Source: VXNE01 sp965248075
Lineage (GTDB): Bacteria; Pseudomonadota; Gammaproteobacteria; Pseudomonadales; Azotimanducaceae
Length of the DNA: 64,000 nucleotides
Direction of reading: 5' to 3'
NCBI GenBank assembly: GCA_965248075.1
Contig: CBDFIL010000002.1
Span: 1,054,001 to 1,118,000, forward strand
In this document: piece after piece, positions 18,532-28,444 of the stretch
How the letters are laid out: every line of letters begins with the position of its first letter
Position numbering within the stretch: position 1 is the stretch's first letter
Program-made: the position numbers and the translations under genes
Notes under the pieces: generated by a model
The model's database searches: none
Told to the model about the DNA's origin: nothing
The model's input: only the letters and a program-made list of their open reading frames with translations

Positions 18532-19527
18532 ATGAGTACATTCCGAGCGTTTCAGGTCACGAAGGATGACGACGGCGTCTTCACCACGTCCCTCGTGGAA
18601 CGCGACGACGCGCAGTTGCCGGCGGGCGACCTGCTCGTGGAGGTCCGCTACTCGTCCCTGAACTACAAGGACGGCCTCTCCGCCACGGGTAATCCCGGCG
18701 TGACACGAAAGTTCCCCCATACTCCCGGTATCGACGCCGCCGGCGTGGTGCTGGCGTCCTCGGACGAACACTTCCGGGTGGGCGACGCAGTGGTCGCCAT
18801 CGGCTTCGACCTCGGCATGAACACGCCGGGCGGGTACGGACAGCACATCCGTATACCCGCCGGCTGGGCCGTTCCGCTGCCGGACGGGCTCGGTCTGGAA
18901 GAAAGCATGATCGTCGGCACGGCAGGGTTCACGGCAGCCCTTTGCATCGACAAGCTGCAAGGCGCCGGGATGACGCCCGCGTCCGGGCCGGTACTCGTGA
19001 CCGGTGCGACGGGTGGCGTCGGCTCGGTCGCGGTGGCGCTCCTCGCCCAGTTGGGATACGAGGTCCACGCGGTAACCGGCAAGGAGAGCCGACATGCTTT
19101 CCTGCGGGACCTTGGCGCCGCCGAGATACTGTCCCGCGAGGCGGCATCCGAAGGCGCGGCCAGGCCGCTGCTCCGGGAGACCTGGGGCGGCGTGGTGGAC
19201 ACGGTTGGCGGCGAGATCCTGTTCAACGCCGTCAAGTCCTTGAAATACGGCGCTAGCCTGGCCGCGTGCGGACTGGTTGCTTCGCCGAACATCCCTGCCA
19301 CCGTGCTGCCGTTCATCCTGCGGCACGTGAACCTGCTCGGGATCGACTCCGTGCAACTCCCGATCGAGCAAAAGACCCATATCTGGGAGAAGCTCGCCGG
19401 CGCCTGGAAGATCGAACGTCTCGCGGCCCTCCGGAAGGACCTCACTCTCGACACGTTGTCCGACGCCCTCGACCGCATTCTCGCCGGCGACATGGTGGGG
19501 CGCGGCGTCGTGGATCTCTCGCGCTAG
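18532..19527 (+). CDS. acuI: Acryloyl-CoA reductase (AcuI/YhdH), MDR family
   Basis: A 331-residue zinc-independent medium-chain dehydrogenase of the YhdH/AcuI group, which reduces acryloyl-CoA to propanoyl-CoA with NADPH. Diagnostic stretches are SSLNYKDGL near the N-terminus, TPGIDAAG, and the Rossmann motif VTGATGGVGSVAV near 160. The protein ends with the typical DMVGRGVVDL. In marine bacteria this enzyme removes acryloyl-CoA derived from DMSP. No other DMSP gene is nearby, so general acrylate detoxification is the safer inference. It starts 36 bases after sohB. Confidence 0.9.
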   Translation: MSTFRAFQVTKDDDGVFTTSLVERDDAQLPAGDLLVEVRYSSLNYKDGLSATGNPGVTRKFPHTPGIDAAGVVLASSDEHFRVGDAVVAIGFDLGMNTPGGYGQHIRIPAGWAVPLPDGLGLEESMIVGTAGFTAALCIDKLQGAGMTPASGPVLVTGATGGVGSVAVALLAQLGYEVHAVTGKESRHAFLRDLGAAEILSREAASEGAARPLLRETWGGVVDTVGGEILFNAVKSLKYGASLAACGLVASPNIPATVLPFILRHVNLLGIDSVQLPIEQKTHIWEKLAGAWKIERLAALRKDLTLDTLSDALDRILAGDMVGRGVVDLSR

Positions 19528-19548
19528 CGCGCGAACTTCGTTCGCGTT

Positions 19549-19574
19549 GGGAGTTTCGCTGGCGCGAAACTCCC
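19549..19574. terminator. Perfect 11-bp hairpin after acuI
   Basis: GGGAGTTTCGC (19549-19559) and GCGAAACTCCC (19564-19574) form a perfect stem with loop TGGC. A second 7-bp hairpin (19530-19546) lies directly upstream, after the acuI stop. There is no T-run, so the terminator role is a guess from its position between convergent genes. Confidence 0.35.
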
Positions 19575-19619
19575 GTGGAATCAAACCCTGACGCGCCCTC
19601 CAAGCGGCGTCCCAGACCC

Positions 19620-19782
19620 AAGGAAGCGCTGATTTATCAGAGCTTCCCGTGCGGCACAGGGACGCAGGGACGTGCCGCCAAGTTCATTCGCGTAAGCCAT
19701 TGAACTTGTGAGCAAAACAAAACCGCGCTTTTGTTTTGCGATCCTGATCAAGCCCAGGGAGGGGCTTGATCAGAGATTCCCT
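19620..19782. repeat. Five-hairpin dispersed repeat, copy A
   Basis: A 163-base element nearly identical to 43538-43694. It has short terminal inverted repeats related to AGGGAAGCTCTGAT and five successive stems: a terminal GGAAGC..CTGAT stem, GTGCGGCAC with GTGCCGC, AAGTTCA with TGAACTT, AAAACAAAA with TTTTGTTTT, and CTGATCAAGCC with GGCTTGATCAG. It lies between the convergent acuI and antiporter genes (the gene-free interval 19528-19827) and encodes nothing recognisable. Confidence 0.8.
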
Positions 19783-19827
19783 AAAATCCGACTGGCGTCG
19801 CCCGGCCGTGGCCCGGTGGCGAGCCCC

Positions 19828-20997
19828 TCAGTCCCGGCGCAGCCGCGCGGACACCGCGATGGGGCTTGGGTACCGAAAGATCACGAGATAGGTCGAGGCG
19901 ACCAGCGTGATGACCGTGGCGGCGAGTATTACGTGCTCCGCCTCGCCGCCGACCAGCGCGCTGCTTGCCGCCACTCCCGTGACCAGGATCGAGAATTCGC
20001 TGGCCTGACCGAGGCGCACACCGATCTCCCACGAGGTCTCCCGGCTCTCGCCTTGCCACGCCAGCAGAACGCGGAAGGCGAGGGGCTTCACGACGAGGAG
20101 GGCGGCCGCGAGCAGTCCGGCCGGCGCCGCCACCTCGATCAGCAGCATGGGGTCCACGGCTGCGCCGATGGCAAAGAAGAACAGGATCAGGAAGAAGTCC
20201 CGCAAGGGGCGCAGGGTGTCGGTGATGTACTGGGCGATGGGCGAGTTGGCCAGCGAGACTCCAGCGACGATGGCGCCCACCTCGAGGGACATTCCGACCA
20301 GTTGCGAGAGGCTCGCGATGGCCAGACACCAGCCGATGGCCAGCAGGAACACGAACTCGTTGAACGCATCGAATCGCGCGAGCAGCGGAATGACGACGAA
20401 CCGCACCCCGAAGAACGCAACGGCCGCGACGGCCGGGAAGCCGACGACGACCAGCAAAAGATGAGAGAGCATTCCGCCGGCGCTCGGGTCGTATCCTGCG
20501 AGCACCAGTAGGGCGACGATCGCCAACAGATCCTGGATGAGCAGCAGGCTGATGACGATTTCGCCGATGTGCCGATGATGCAGCACCGTCGTCGGCAACA
20601 GCTTGATGCCGATGATCGTACTCGAGAAGACGGCCGCGATGCCTGCCACCAGAGCCTCGGCCAGTCCGAAGCCGAACAGCCACATCACCCCGAATCCGAG
20701 CGTGAAGAACACCGCCGTGCTGCCGAGGGCGGTCATCACGGAAGCCCCGAGCATGTTTCGGAGCTTGTTCGGAGGCAGGTCGAGACCCAGCAGGAACAGC
20801 AGGAAGATGATCCCGATTTCCCCGGTGTCCTCAATGAAACCGGCGTCGGGAATCCAGCCGAGGGCGTGCGGTCCGAGCAGCATGCCGATCCCGATATAGG
20901 CCACGAGCAGGGGCTGCCGGGTATAGAGGGCGAGCGTCGCGAGCAGCGCGGCGCCCGAGAAGATCAGAAAGAAGGACTCGATGACGCCGACGTGCAT
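19828..20997 (-). CDS. CPA2-family monovalent cation/proton antiporter
   Basis: A 389-residue integral membrane protein of the KefB/KefC-like CPA2 family, with about 12 hydrophobic segments. Family features include LFLLGLDLPP in the first third, a long transmembrane core with FSSTIIGIKLL and LLLIQDLLAIVAL, and RLGQASEFS near the C-terminus. There is no cytoplasmic TrkA-N/RCK domain after the membrane part, unlike KefC. It therefore resembles the short K+(Na+)/H+ antiporters. ATG 20997 gives MHVGVIESFF and has AAGG upstream. The ion specificity cannot be told from sequence alone. Confidence 0.85.
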   Translation of the reverse strand: MHVGVIESFFLIFSGAALLATLALYTRQPLLVAYIGIGMLLGPHALGWIPDAGFIEDTGEIGIIFLLFLLGLDLPPNKLRNMLGASVMTALGSTAVFFTLGFGVMWLFGFGLAEALVAGIAAVFSSTIIGIKLLPTTVLHHRHIGEIVISLLLIQDLLAIVALLVLAGYDPSAGGMLSHLLLVVVGFPAVAAVAFFGVRFVVIPLLARFDAFNEFVFLLAIGWCLAIASLSQLVGMSLEVGAIVAGVSLANSPIAQYITDTLRPLRDFFLILFFFAIGAAVDPMLLIEVAAPAGLLAAALLVVKPLAFRVLLAWQGESRETSWEIGVRLGQASEFSILVTGVAASSALVGGEAEHVILAATVITLVASTYLVIFRYPSPIAVSARLRRD

Positions 20998-21087
20998 GGG
21001 CCTTGGGTCGCGCGCGCGTCGCAGTCCCGGCGGCAGCCTTGCGCTCGACCGCATGGGCCGCCGCCGTGGGGAGCGCGCGGTCGCTCG

Positions 21088-21556
21088 CTATCTCCTCCTG
21101 AACGCCGGTACCGGTTGCCGTACCGATGCCTGGTAATGATCGGTCATGGAGGCGACGGATGCGATGGCGACCTCGGCACTGCGTTCATCACTCACGAGGA
21201 AGGCGTCGAACCCCGAGCGGTGCAGGTATTGAGCGAGGTCCGGAAGGATGTCTCCGAAGGCGCGCAGCTCTCCCGCAAAGCCGTACCGGGTGCGCAACAG
21301 CACGCCGAGCGACAGGCCGCGCCCGTCCGCGAAAGCCGGAAACCGGACGGCGATGACCCCGACATCGCCGACGTAGGGCGCGAACGCTTCCGGGTCCGCG
21401 TCGCCCTCCGTCCAGAAGCCCGTTTCGGCGGCGTCCGGCAACGCTGCGCGACGGGCCAGCCAGTCGTCGAACGGCGGTATGGCTCGGGTCGGAGGCAGGG
21501 CTGCATCCCCCGTCCCCTCGACCAGCGTCCACTCGTCCGGGACGATCTGCAGGCCC

Positions 21557-21573
<17 letters not shown>
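21088..21573 (-). CDS. DUF934 protein, partner gene of cysI
   Basis: A 161-residue protein starting MPTLVRGLQIVPDEW. The block GVIAVRFPAFADGRGLSLG and the later RYGFAGELRAFGDILPDQ-like segment are characteristic of DUF934. Genes of this family lie directly after nirA-type sulfite reductase genes in many proteobacteria and have been proposed to help sulfite reduction, but no activity is established here. Its start overlaps the cysI stop by 17 bases, a strong sign of translational coupling. Confidence 0.85.
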
Positions 21574-23212
<1,639 letters not shown>

Positions 23213-23366
23213 GATCCAGCCTGCGCCCGGGCGACCGGCAACTCTAGCAGGCACGCCCCCGCGTGGGAACTCTCGCCAGGGTCTATGGATAGAACCGTGG
23301 GGGAGCTCCATGGGGGTTCGAATGGCGTTGCATGGGGAGGGCGCGGGTGATTCGGCACGGGACATC

Positions 23367-23444
23367 GTAGCGGCGACGCTTGTCGTCGCCCGTGTCGAGC
23401 CTGTGCAAGCCCTGGCGACGGGACGGGACAAGCCCGTCCCCTAC
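23367..23444. repeat. REP-like double hairpin, copy 1
   Basis: A 78-base unit: GGCGACGCTTGTCGTCGCC forms the first stem, and GGGACGGG-ACAAG-CCCGTCCC forms a perfect 8-bp second stem. The ends GTAG and CTAC are inverted. It shares both stems and the spacer style with 23613-23691 and 56375-56453. Confidence 0.75.
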
Positions 23445-23612
23445 ATTGCCGTGTCGCGCCTCGGGGGGTGATTCGGGACGGGACCTTGTAGCTTTCCACG
23501 GTGGGTCCACCGCGCAGACATGCAAGGAACATGGGTGGGGCGACGCGCGCCAGCGGCTCGTAGAGGCGCTTTTCGTGGCCCAGTTAAATCAATGGCTTAC
23601 GTGATGTTCCAT

Positions 23613-23691
23613 GCGAGGGGCGACGCTTGTCGTCGCCCGTGTTGGGCTCGTGCACGATCTCAAGACGGGACGGGACAAGCCCGTCCCCTAC
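23613..23691. repeat. REP-like double hairpin, copy 2
   Basis: Same architecture as copy 1: first stem around GGCGACGCTTGTCGTCGCC, second stem GGGACGGG/CCCGTCCC, ending CCCCTAC at 23691. The spacer between stems differs from copy 1 at several bases. Confidence 0.75.
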
Positions 23692-23784
23692 GGACCGGGT
23701 CCATCACGTGCCGGACTTGCCGACCACCGGGCCGGTCGGGGAGACTGCTATGGTTTGCGCCAGGCTGCCAAACGGAGGGAGGCG

Positions 23785-23901
23785 ATGTCCGATCGTCCGG
23801 CCGGCCAGGAGAGCCGCCGGGACACCATCGTGGATGCGATCGCGGTGATCGTGGTGGTGCTGATCCTGGTGGCGATGGCCGTACATTTCGTCGCGCGCTG
23901 A
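23785..23901 (+). CDS. Small single-span membrane protein (38 residues)
   Basis: The predicted peptide starts MSDRPAGQESRRDTIVDAI and continues into a hydrophobic segment of about 18 residues (residues 18-35), ending FVAR. ATG 23785 is preceded by a very strong ribosome binding site, GGAGGGAGG (23774-23782). That is the main reason to accept so short a gene. The basic N-terminus and hydrophobic C-terminus suggest an inner-membrane microprotein. I do not recognise the family. It converges on metH. Confidence 0.55.
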   Translation: MSDRPAGQESRRDTIVDAIAVIVVVLILVAMAVHFVAR

Positions 23902-23946
23902 CGTCGGTCCGCGTACGCCGGGCTCGCACGGGACGCGCACGCCGTG

Positions 23947-26900
23947 CTACCGGTCCAGCGCGGAGCCAAGCCAGCGGCGCGCCTCGGCGGGTTCGACGCC
24001 CTTGCGTGCGCAGTACGCGTGCAGCTGGTCCTGGCCGATCCTCCCGACGCCGAAGTAGCGAGCGTCCGGGTGGGAGAAATACCATCCGGCGATGGTGGAC
24101 GCCGGCCACATCGCGAAGTTCTCCGTGAGCCGTGCGCCCGTCGCCCCGGTCGCATCGAGCAGTTCGAACAGCATTGCCTTCTCGGAGTGGTCGGGGCACG
24201 CCGGATACCCCGGGGCCGGTCGAATGCCGCGATACCGCTCCCGGATCAACGCCTCGGTGGAGAGGTCCTCATCGCGCGCAAAACCCCAGAACTCCCGGCG
24301 CACGCGCTCGTGCAGGCGCTCGGCGAAGGCTTCGACGAGCCGGTCCGCGAGTGCCTTCAGCATGATCTCGGCGTAGTCGTCGCCTTCGAAGCGTTCCAGG
24401 CTCTGCTCGATCTCCGGGCCGACCGTCACCGTAAAGGCGCCCACGTGGTCCCGAACTCCGGGCGGCCCCACGTAGTCCGCCAGGGAGAGGCTCGGCTTGC
24501 CGTTGTCCGTCTGCTGGCGAAGGTGATGCAGCGTAGCCCGTCGTCGCTCGCGGCATTCGTCCAGCCACACCTGAACGTCCCCGTCGACACCGTTGGCGGG
24601 CCAGAGGCCGATGACGCCGTGGGCCGTCAACCACGTCTCGGCAACGACCTGGTCGAGCATGTCCCGGGCATCGCCATACAGCCGTGTCGCGGCCTCGCCG
24701 ACCTTGGCGTCGGCCAGGATGCCCGGGAACCTGCCGGCGAGTCCCCAGGTGTGGAAGAAGGGCGTCCAGTCGATGTACTCGACGAGTTCCTGCAACGGAT
24801 AGTCCGGCAGCGCGGTCACGCCGGGGCGTCGGGGCCGCGGCGGCACGTAACTCGGCCAGTCGAACTGCGGCGCGTTGCGCACGGCGGCCGCGAACCCGAG
24901 TAGCGGGCGGCGTACGGACTCCGCCCGGCGCTTGCGCACCGCGCGATAGTCGGCCGCAACCTCTTGCAGGAACGGTTCGCGGCGCTCCTCGGACATCAGG
25001 TGTGCCGCGACGCCCACCGCTCGCGAGGCGTCGGTCACGTACACGGTGGGGCCCGAATACGCCGGCGCGACCTTGACTGCCGTATGCGCCTTGGAGGTCG
25101 TGGCGCCGCCGATCAGGAGGGGGATGTCGAAGCCCCGACGCTCCATCTCGGTCGCGACGTGGACCATCTCGTCGAGGGACGGAGTGATGAGGCCCGACAG
25201 GCCGATGATATCCGCGTCCAGTTCCCGCGCGGTCTCGAGGATCCTTTCCGCCGGCGCCATGACGCCGAGGTCGTGCACCTCGTAGTTGTTGCAGCGCAGG
25301 ACGACCCCGACGATGTTCTTGCCGATGTCGTGCACGTCCCCCTTCACCGTCGCCATCACGATCCGGCCCTTGGTCCGCGCCGCGCCGTGCCCCGCCTTCT
25401 TTTCGGCCTCGATGAAGGGCACGAGGTGCCCGACCGCCTGCTTCATGACGCGCGCACTCTTCACGACCTGCGGCAGGAACATCCTGCCGGCGCCGAACAG
25501 GTCCCCGACGACGTTCATGCCGTCCATCAGCGGGCCCTCGATCACGTCTATGGCGCGTTCCGCGTCCTGACGCGCGCACTCGGTGTCCTCGACGATGTAC
25601 TGCGAGATGCCCTGTACGAGAGCGTGGGAAAGCCGTGCCGGGACCGGTCGGGAGCGCCACGCGGTGTCCTCCGTGGTGCGCGCCGTGCCCTTGCCGGAAT
25701 AGCGCTGGGCCACGGTCAGCAGCCGGTCCGTCGCGTCCTCCCGCCGGTTCAGCACGGCGTCTTCCACGGCGTCACGGAGGTCCCTCGGAATCTCGTCGTA
25801 GATCGCGAGCTGCCCCGCGTTGACGATGCCCATGGTCAGCCCGGCCTCGATCGCGTGATAAAGGAATACCGCGTGAATGGCCTCCCGAACGCGATCGTTG
25901 CCGCGAAACGAGAACGACACGTTGCTGATGCCGCCCGAACACCGCACCCCGGGAAGGGTGGTCCTGATCCATCGGCACGCCTCGATGAAGTCCACCGCGT
26001 AGTTGGCATGGGCTTCGATGCCCGTAGCGATAGCGAACACGTTGGCGTCGAAGATGATGTCCTCGGGCGGGAAGCCGAGGCCGTCGACCAGCAGCCCGTA
26101 ACAGCGCTCCATGATCGCCTTGCGGCGCGCCAGGGAGTCCGCCTGTCCGTCCTCGTCGAACGCCATGACGATGATGGCGGCGCCGTAACGGCGGCAGAGT
26201 TCGGCGCGCTCGAGGAAGAGCGCCTCGCCGTCCTTCAGACTCAGCGAGTTGACGACGCACTTGCCCTGCACACGGCGCAGCCCCGCCTCGATCACGTCCC
26301 ACTTGCTCGAGTCGATCATCATCGGTACGCGGGCGATATCGGGTTCGCTCATGACGAGGTCGAGGAACCGTCCCATCGCCTCGACCCCGTCGAGCATGCC
26401 TTCGTCCATGTTGACGTCGACGACCTGCGCCCCGTTCGCGACCTGTCCTCGGGCAATGTCCAGCCCCGCGGTGTAGTCGCCGCTCTTGATCAGGCGTCGA
26501 AACCGGGCGGAACCGGTGACGTTGGTGCGCTCTCCGACGTTGACGAATAGCGACTCGTCGGTGATCTCGAGGGGTTCGAGGCCGGCCAGATACAGTGACC
26601 GGCGCACCTCCGGGGGGCGTCTGGGCTCGAGACCGTCCACCCGGTCCGCGATCTCACGGATGTGGTCCGGCGTGGTTCCGCAGCATCCGCCGACCAGGTT
26701 GACGAGTCCCCGCCGCGCAAACTCCTCGATGGTGTCGGCCATCGCCTCGGGCGATTCGTCGTATTCGCCGAAGGCGTTGGGCAGCCCGGCATTGGGATGC
26801 ACGCTGACGTAGGTCGGGGCGATGGCCGCAAGCTCCTCCACGTGCGGCCGGAGCGCCTCGGCCCCCAGGGCGCAGTTCAGCCCCGCGAGGAGCGGGCGGG

Positions 26901-27597
26901 CGTGCGCGACGGAGTGCCAGAAGGCCGCGCAGGTCTGCCCCGACAGCGTCCTGCCGCTCGCATCGGTGATCGTGGCCGACACCATGAGCGGCAGTTCGGT
27001 CCCGCAGGCCTCGAAGGCGCCCCGAATGCCGAACAGTGCGGCCTTGGCGTTCAGGGTGTCGAACGCCGTCTCGATCATGAGCAGGTCGACGCCGCCCTCG
27101 ATCAGGGCCATGGCAGCCTCGCGGTAGGCGGCGTCGAGTTCCTCGAATCGGACATTGCGGAAGCCGGGATCGGCCACGTCGGGAGAAATGCTGGCCGTCC
27201 GGTTGGTGGGACCGAGAACACCGGCCACGAAGCGCGGGCGGTCGGCGTTGCCGTACGCGTCGGCCACGCGTCGCGCGATGCGGGCCGACGCAAGGTTCAT
27301 CTCGTATACCGCATCCTGCAGGCCGTAGTCGGCCTGGGCGATCCGTGTGGCGGTGAAGGTGTTCGTTTCGATGACGTCTGCGCCAGCGGCCAGGAAGGCG
27401 CGATGGATCGACTCCACGACATCGGGGCATGTCAGCGACAACACGTCCCCGTCGCCTTTCAGTGGCAGGTCGTGCCCGCGGAAACGTTCGCCGCGGTAGT
27501 CCTCCTCGGTGAGACCGAGGGCCTGTTGCATGGTGCCCGTGGCGCCGTCGAGCAGCAGGATACGGTGTTCCAGGGCCTCGGCGAGAGTGGTATTCAT
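23947..27597 (-). CDS. metH: Cobalamin-dependent methionine synthase
   Basis: MetH transfers a methyl group from 5-methyltetrahydrofolate to homocysteine through methylcobalamin. The 1216-residue protein has the four classic modules. The homocysteine domain has the zinc cysteines in GGCCGTTPDH. The pterin-binding domain contains FVNVGERTNVTGS. The B12 module carries the histidine ligand in DVHDIGKNIVG. The C-terminal activation domain contains RPAPGYPACPDH, which binds SAM. ATG 27597 (MNTTLAEALE) fits the E. coli length of 1227. I could not find a convincing cobalamin or SAM-type riboswitch in the 350 bases upstream. Confidence 0.97.
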   Translation of the reverse strand: MNTTLAEALEHRILLLDGATGTMQQALGLTEEDYRGERFRGHDLPLKGDGDVLSLTCPDVVESIHRAFLAAGADVIETNTFTATRIAQADYGLQDAVYEMNLASARIARRVADAYGNADRPRFVAGVLGPTNRTASISPDVADPGFRNVRFEELDAAYREAAMALIEGGVDLLMIETAFDTLNAKAALFGIRGAFEACGTELPLMVSATITDASGRTLSGQTCAAFWHSVAHARPLLAGLNCALGAEALRPHVEELAAIAPTYVSVHPNAGLPNAFGEYDESPEAMADTIEEFARRGLVNLVGGCCGTTPDHIREIADRVDGLEPRRPPEVRRSLYLAGLEPLEITDESLFVNVGERTNVTGSARFRRLIKSGDYTAGLDIARGQVANGAQVVDVNMDEGMLDGVEAMGRFLDLVMSEPDIARVPMMIDSSKWDVIEAGLRRVQGKCVVNSLSLKDGEALFLERAELCRRYGAAIIVMAFDEDGQADSLARRKAIMERCYGLLVDGLGFPPEDIIFDANVFAIATGIEAHANYAVDFIEACRWIRTTLPGVRCSGGISNVSFSFRGNDRVREAIHAVFLYHAIEAGLTMGIVNAGQLAIYDEIPRDLRDAVEDAVLNRREDATDRLLTVAQRYSGKGTARTTEDTAWRSRPVPARLSHALVQGISQYIVEDTECARQDAERAIDVIEGPLMDGMNVVGDLFGAGRMFLPQVVKSARVMKQAVGHLVPFIEAEKKAGHGAARTKGRIVMATVKGDVHDIGKNIVGVVLRCNNYEVHDLGVMAPAERILETARELDADIIGLSGLITPSLDEMVHVATEMERRGFDIPLLIGGATTSKAHTAVKVAPAYSGPTVYVTDASRAVGVAAHLMSEERREPFLQEVAADYRAVRKRRAESVRRPLLGFAAAVRNAPQFDWPSYVPPRPRRPGVTALPDYPLQELVEYIDWTPFFHTWGLAGRFPGILADAKVGEAATRLYGDARDMLDQVVAETWLTAHGVIGLWPANGVDGDVQVWLDECRERRRATLHHLRQQTDNGKPSLSLADYVGPPGVRDHVGAFTVTVGPEIEQSLERFEGDDYAEIMLKALADRLVEAFAERLHERVRREFWGFARDEDLSTEALIRERYRGIRPAPGYPACPDHSEKAMLFELLDATGATGARLTENFAMWPASTIAGWYFSHPDARYFGVGRIGQDQLHAYCARKGVEPAEARRWLGSALDR

Positions 27598-27944
27598 GCG
27601 CGTCGTTCGCAGGTCTCGATGCGGCGCCGTGTGCCCGGGCACAGGCACCGAGTGCGTTCCCGTCGACACGCCGACCGTCAAGGGCGGAACCATACCCCGC
27701 GTGTGCATGAACGCAATGGAAGTTGTTGTGCTGGAAGATGAATTCCCTTCATGCCCGGCGGCGTGCGCCTGGGCCGGCGCCCCGAAGGGTTGCCTTGACG
27801 GCCGGCGGGACCGGCGCGAGGGTGCGGGGCAGCTATTCGTACCGCGTCGGGGCGCCAGGGAGCAGGTCAAGGCGTCGGGCAGGTTCCGGGTGTAGCGGCA
27901 GTCGGCTGGCGGGCGAGGTGGGAAGGTCTTCTATGGAACGTGAT

Positions 27945-28081
27945 CCTATAAATAGGTCGTTTGTGGCATGAAATAGGGAATAATGTTGGTCTAAAGGCAA
28001 TATACGGCCTATTGAGAGAAACTTGTTATATAGGTAATATCTGGCATGTAATACAACATATATCTATTTAAGAGGCTATAT
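27945..28081 (+). promoter_or_regulatory. AT-rich control region of the hip operon
   Basis: The GC-rich sequence gives way at about 27930 to a strongly AT-rich stretch reaching the xre start. It contains the palindrome CCTAT-AA-ATAGG (27945-27956) and a direct repeat TGGCATGAAATA / TGGCATGTAATA (27964-27975 and 28042-28053). AGAGG at 28071-28075 is a good ribosome binding site. The repeats are candidate operators for the HTH antitoxin. No -35/-10 pair with ideal spacing stands out. The remaining interval 27598-27944 shows no gene. Confidence 0.55.
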
Positions 28082-28444
28082 ATGGCTGATAGAGTAAATA
28101 ATAGTGGCCTGACGTCTCGATTACTCCGGGTGGAACTCGGAGCCCGCTTGGCTCGCCACCGCCTGGCGAGGAACGTGACGCAGCAGGCGCTCGCCGAGAG
28201 CGCGGGGATCGGACTGCGGACGCTACGGCGTGTGGAAGCGGGAGAGCCGAGCAGCGTCGACAGCGTCCTGCGCGTCGCGCTGGCGCTCGGGCTCGCGGAC
28301 GGGCTGCTGAGCGGCATTCCGGAGCAGGAGGTCCGACCGATCGAACGAGTGGACTCCCGGGGCCGGGAACGTCGCCGCGCTCGGGCACCCAAGACGCGCA
28401 TGCCGGAGGAGCCCTGGTCGTGGTCGGAAGAACGGAATGACTGA
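28082..28444 (+). CDS. HipB-like XRE-family antitoxin/repressor
   Basis: A 120-residue protein with a helix-turn-helix of the Xre type at about residues 20-75 (LGARLARHRLARNVTQQALAE, then GLRTLRRVEAGEP). The C-terminal tail is arginine-rich. It precedes and overlaps hipA by eight bases. This is the antitoxin-toxin order of hipBA operons, in which HipB binds DNA and HipA and autoregulates. ATG 28082 has AGAGG six bases upstream. The adjacent AT-rich region and repeats are the presumed operators. Confidence 0.85.
   Translation: MADRVNNSGLTSRLLRVELGARLARHRLARNVTQQALAESAGIGLRTLRRVEAGEPSSVDSVLRVALALGLADGLLSGIPEQEVRPIERVDSRGRERRRARAPKTRMPEEPWSWSEERND

Larger units (their letters stand above)
23213..23784. 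other. Gene-free repeat-rich spacer
   Basis: I see no credible gene in these 572 bases. The interval holds two REP-like hairpin pairs (23367-23444 and 23613-23691). It also holds a 26-base direct repeat (23345-23370 and 23466-23491, three mismatches) and, at 23588-23600, TCAATGGCTTACG, a fragment of one stem of the five-hairpin repeat. The promoter of cysI must lie in its left part. Confidence 0.6.

Noticed and set aside
23213..23784. CRISPR array suspected from repeated units
   Set aside because: The repeats are REP-like hairpin pairs with irregular spacing and only two copies nearby. There is no regular spacer pattern and no cas gene in the window.
27598..27944. Possible riboswitch or N-terminal extension upstream of metH
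   Set aside because: I could not find a B12 box or SAM/SAH riboswitch core by eye, and the extended translation has no similarity to MetH.
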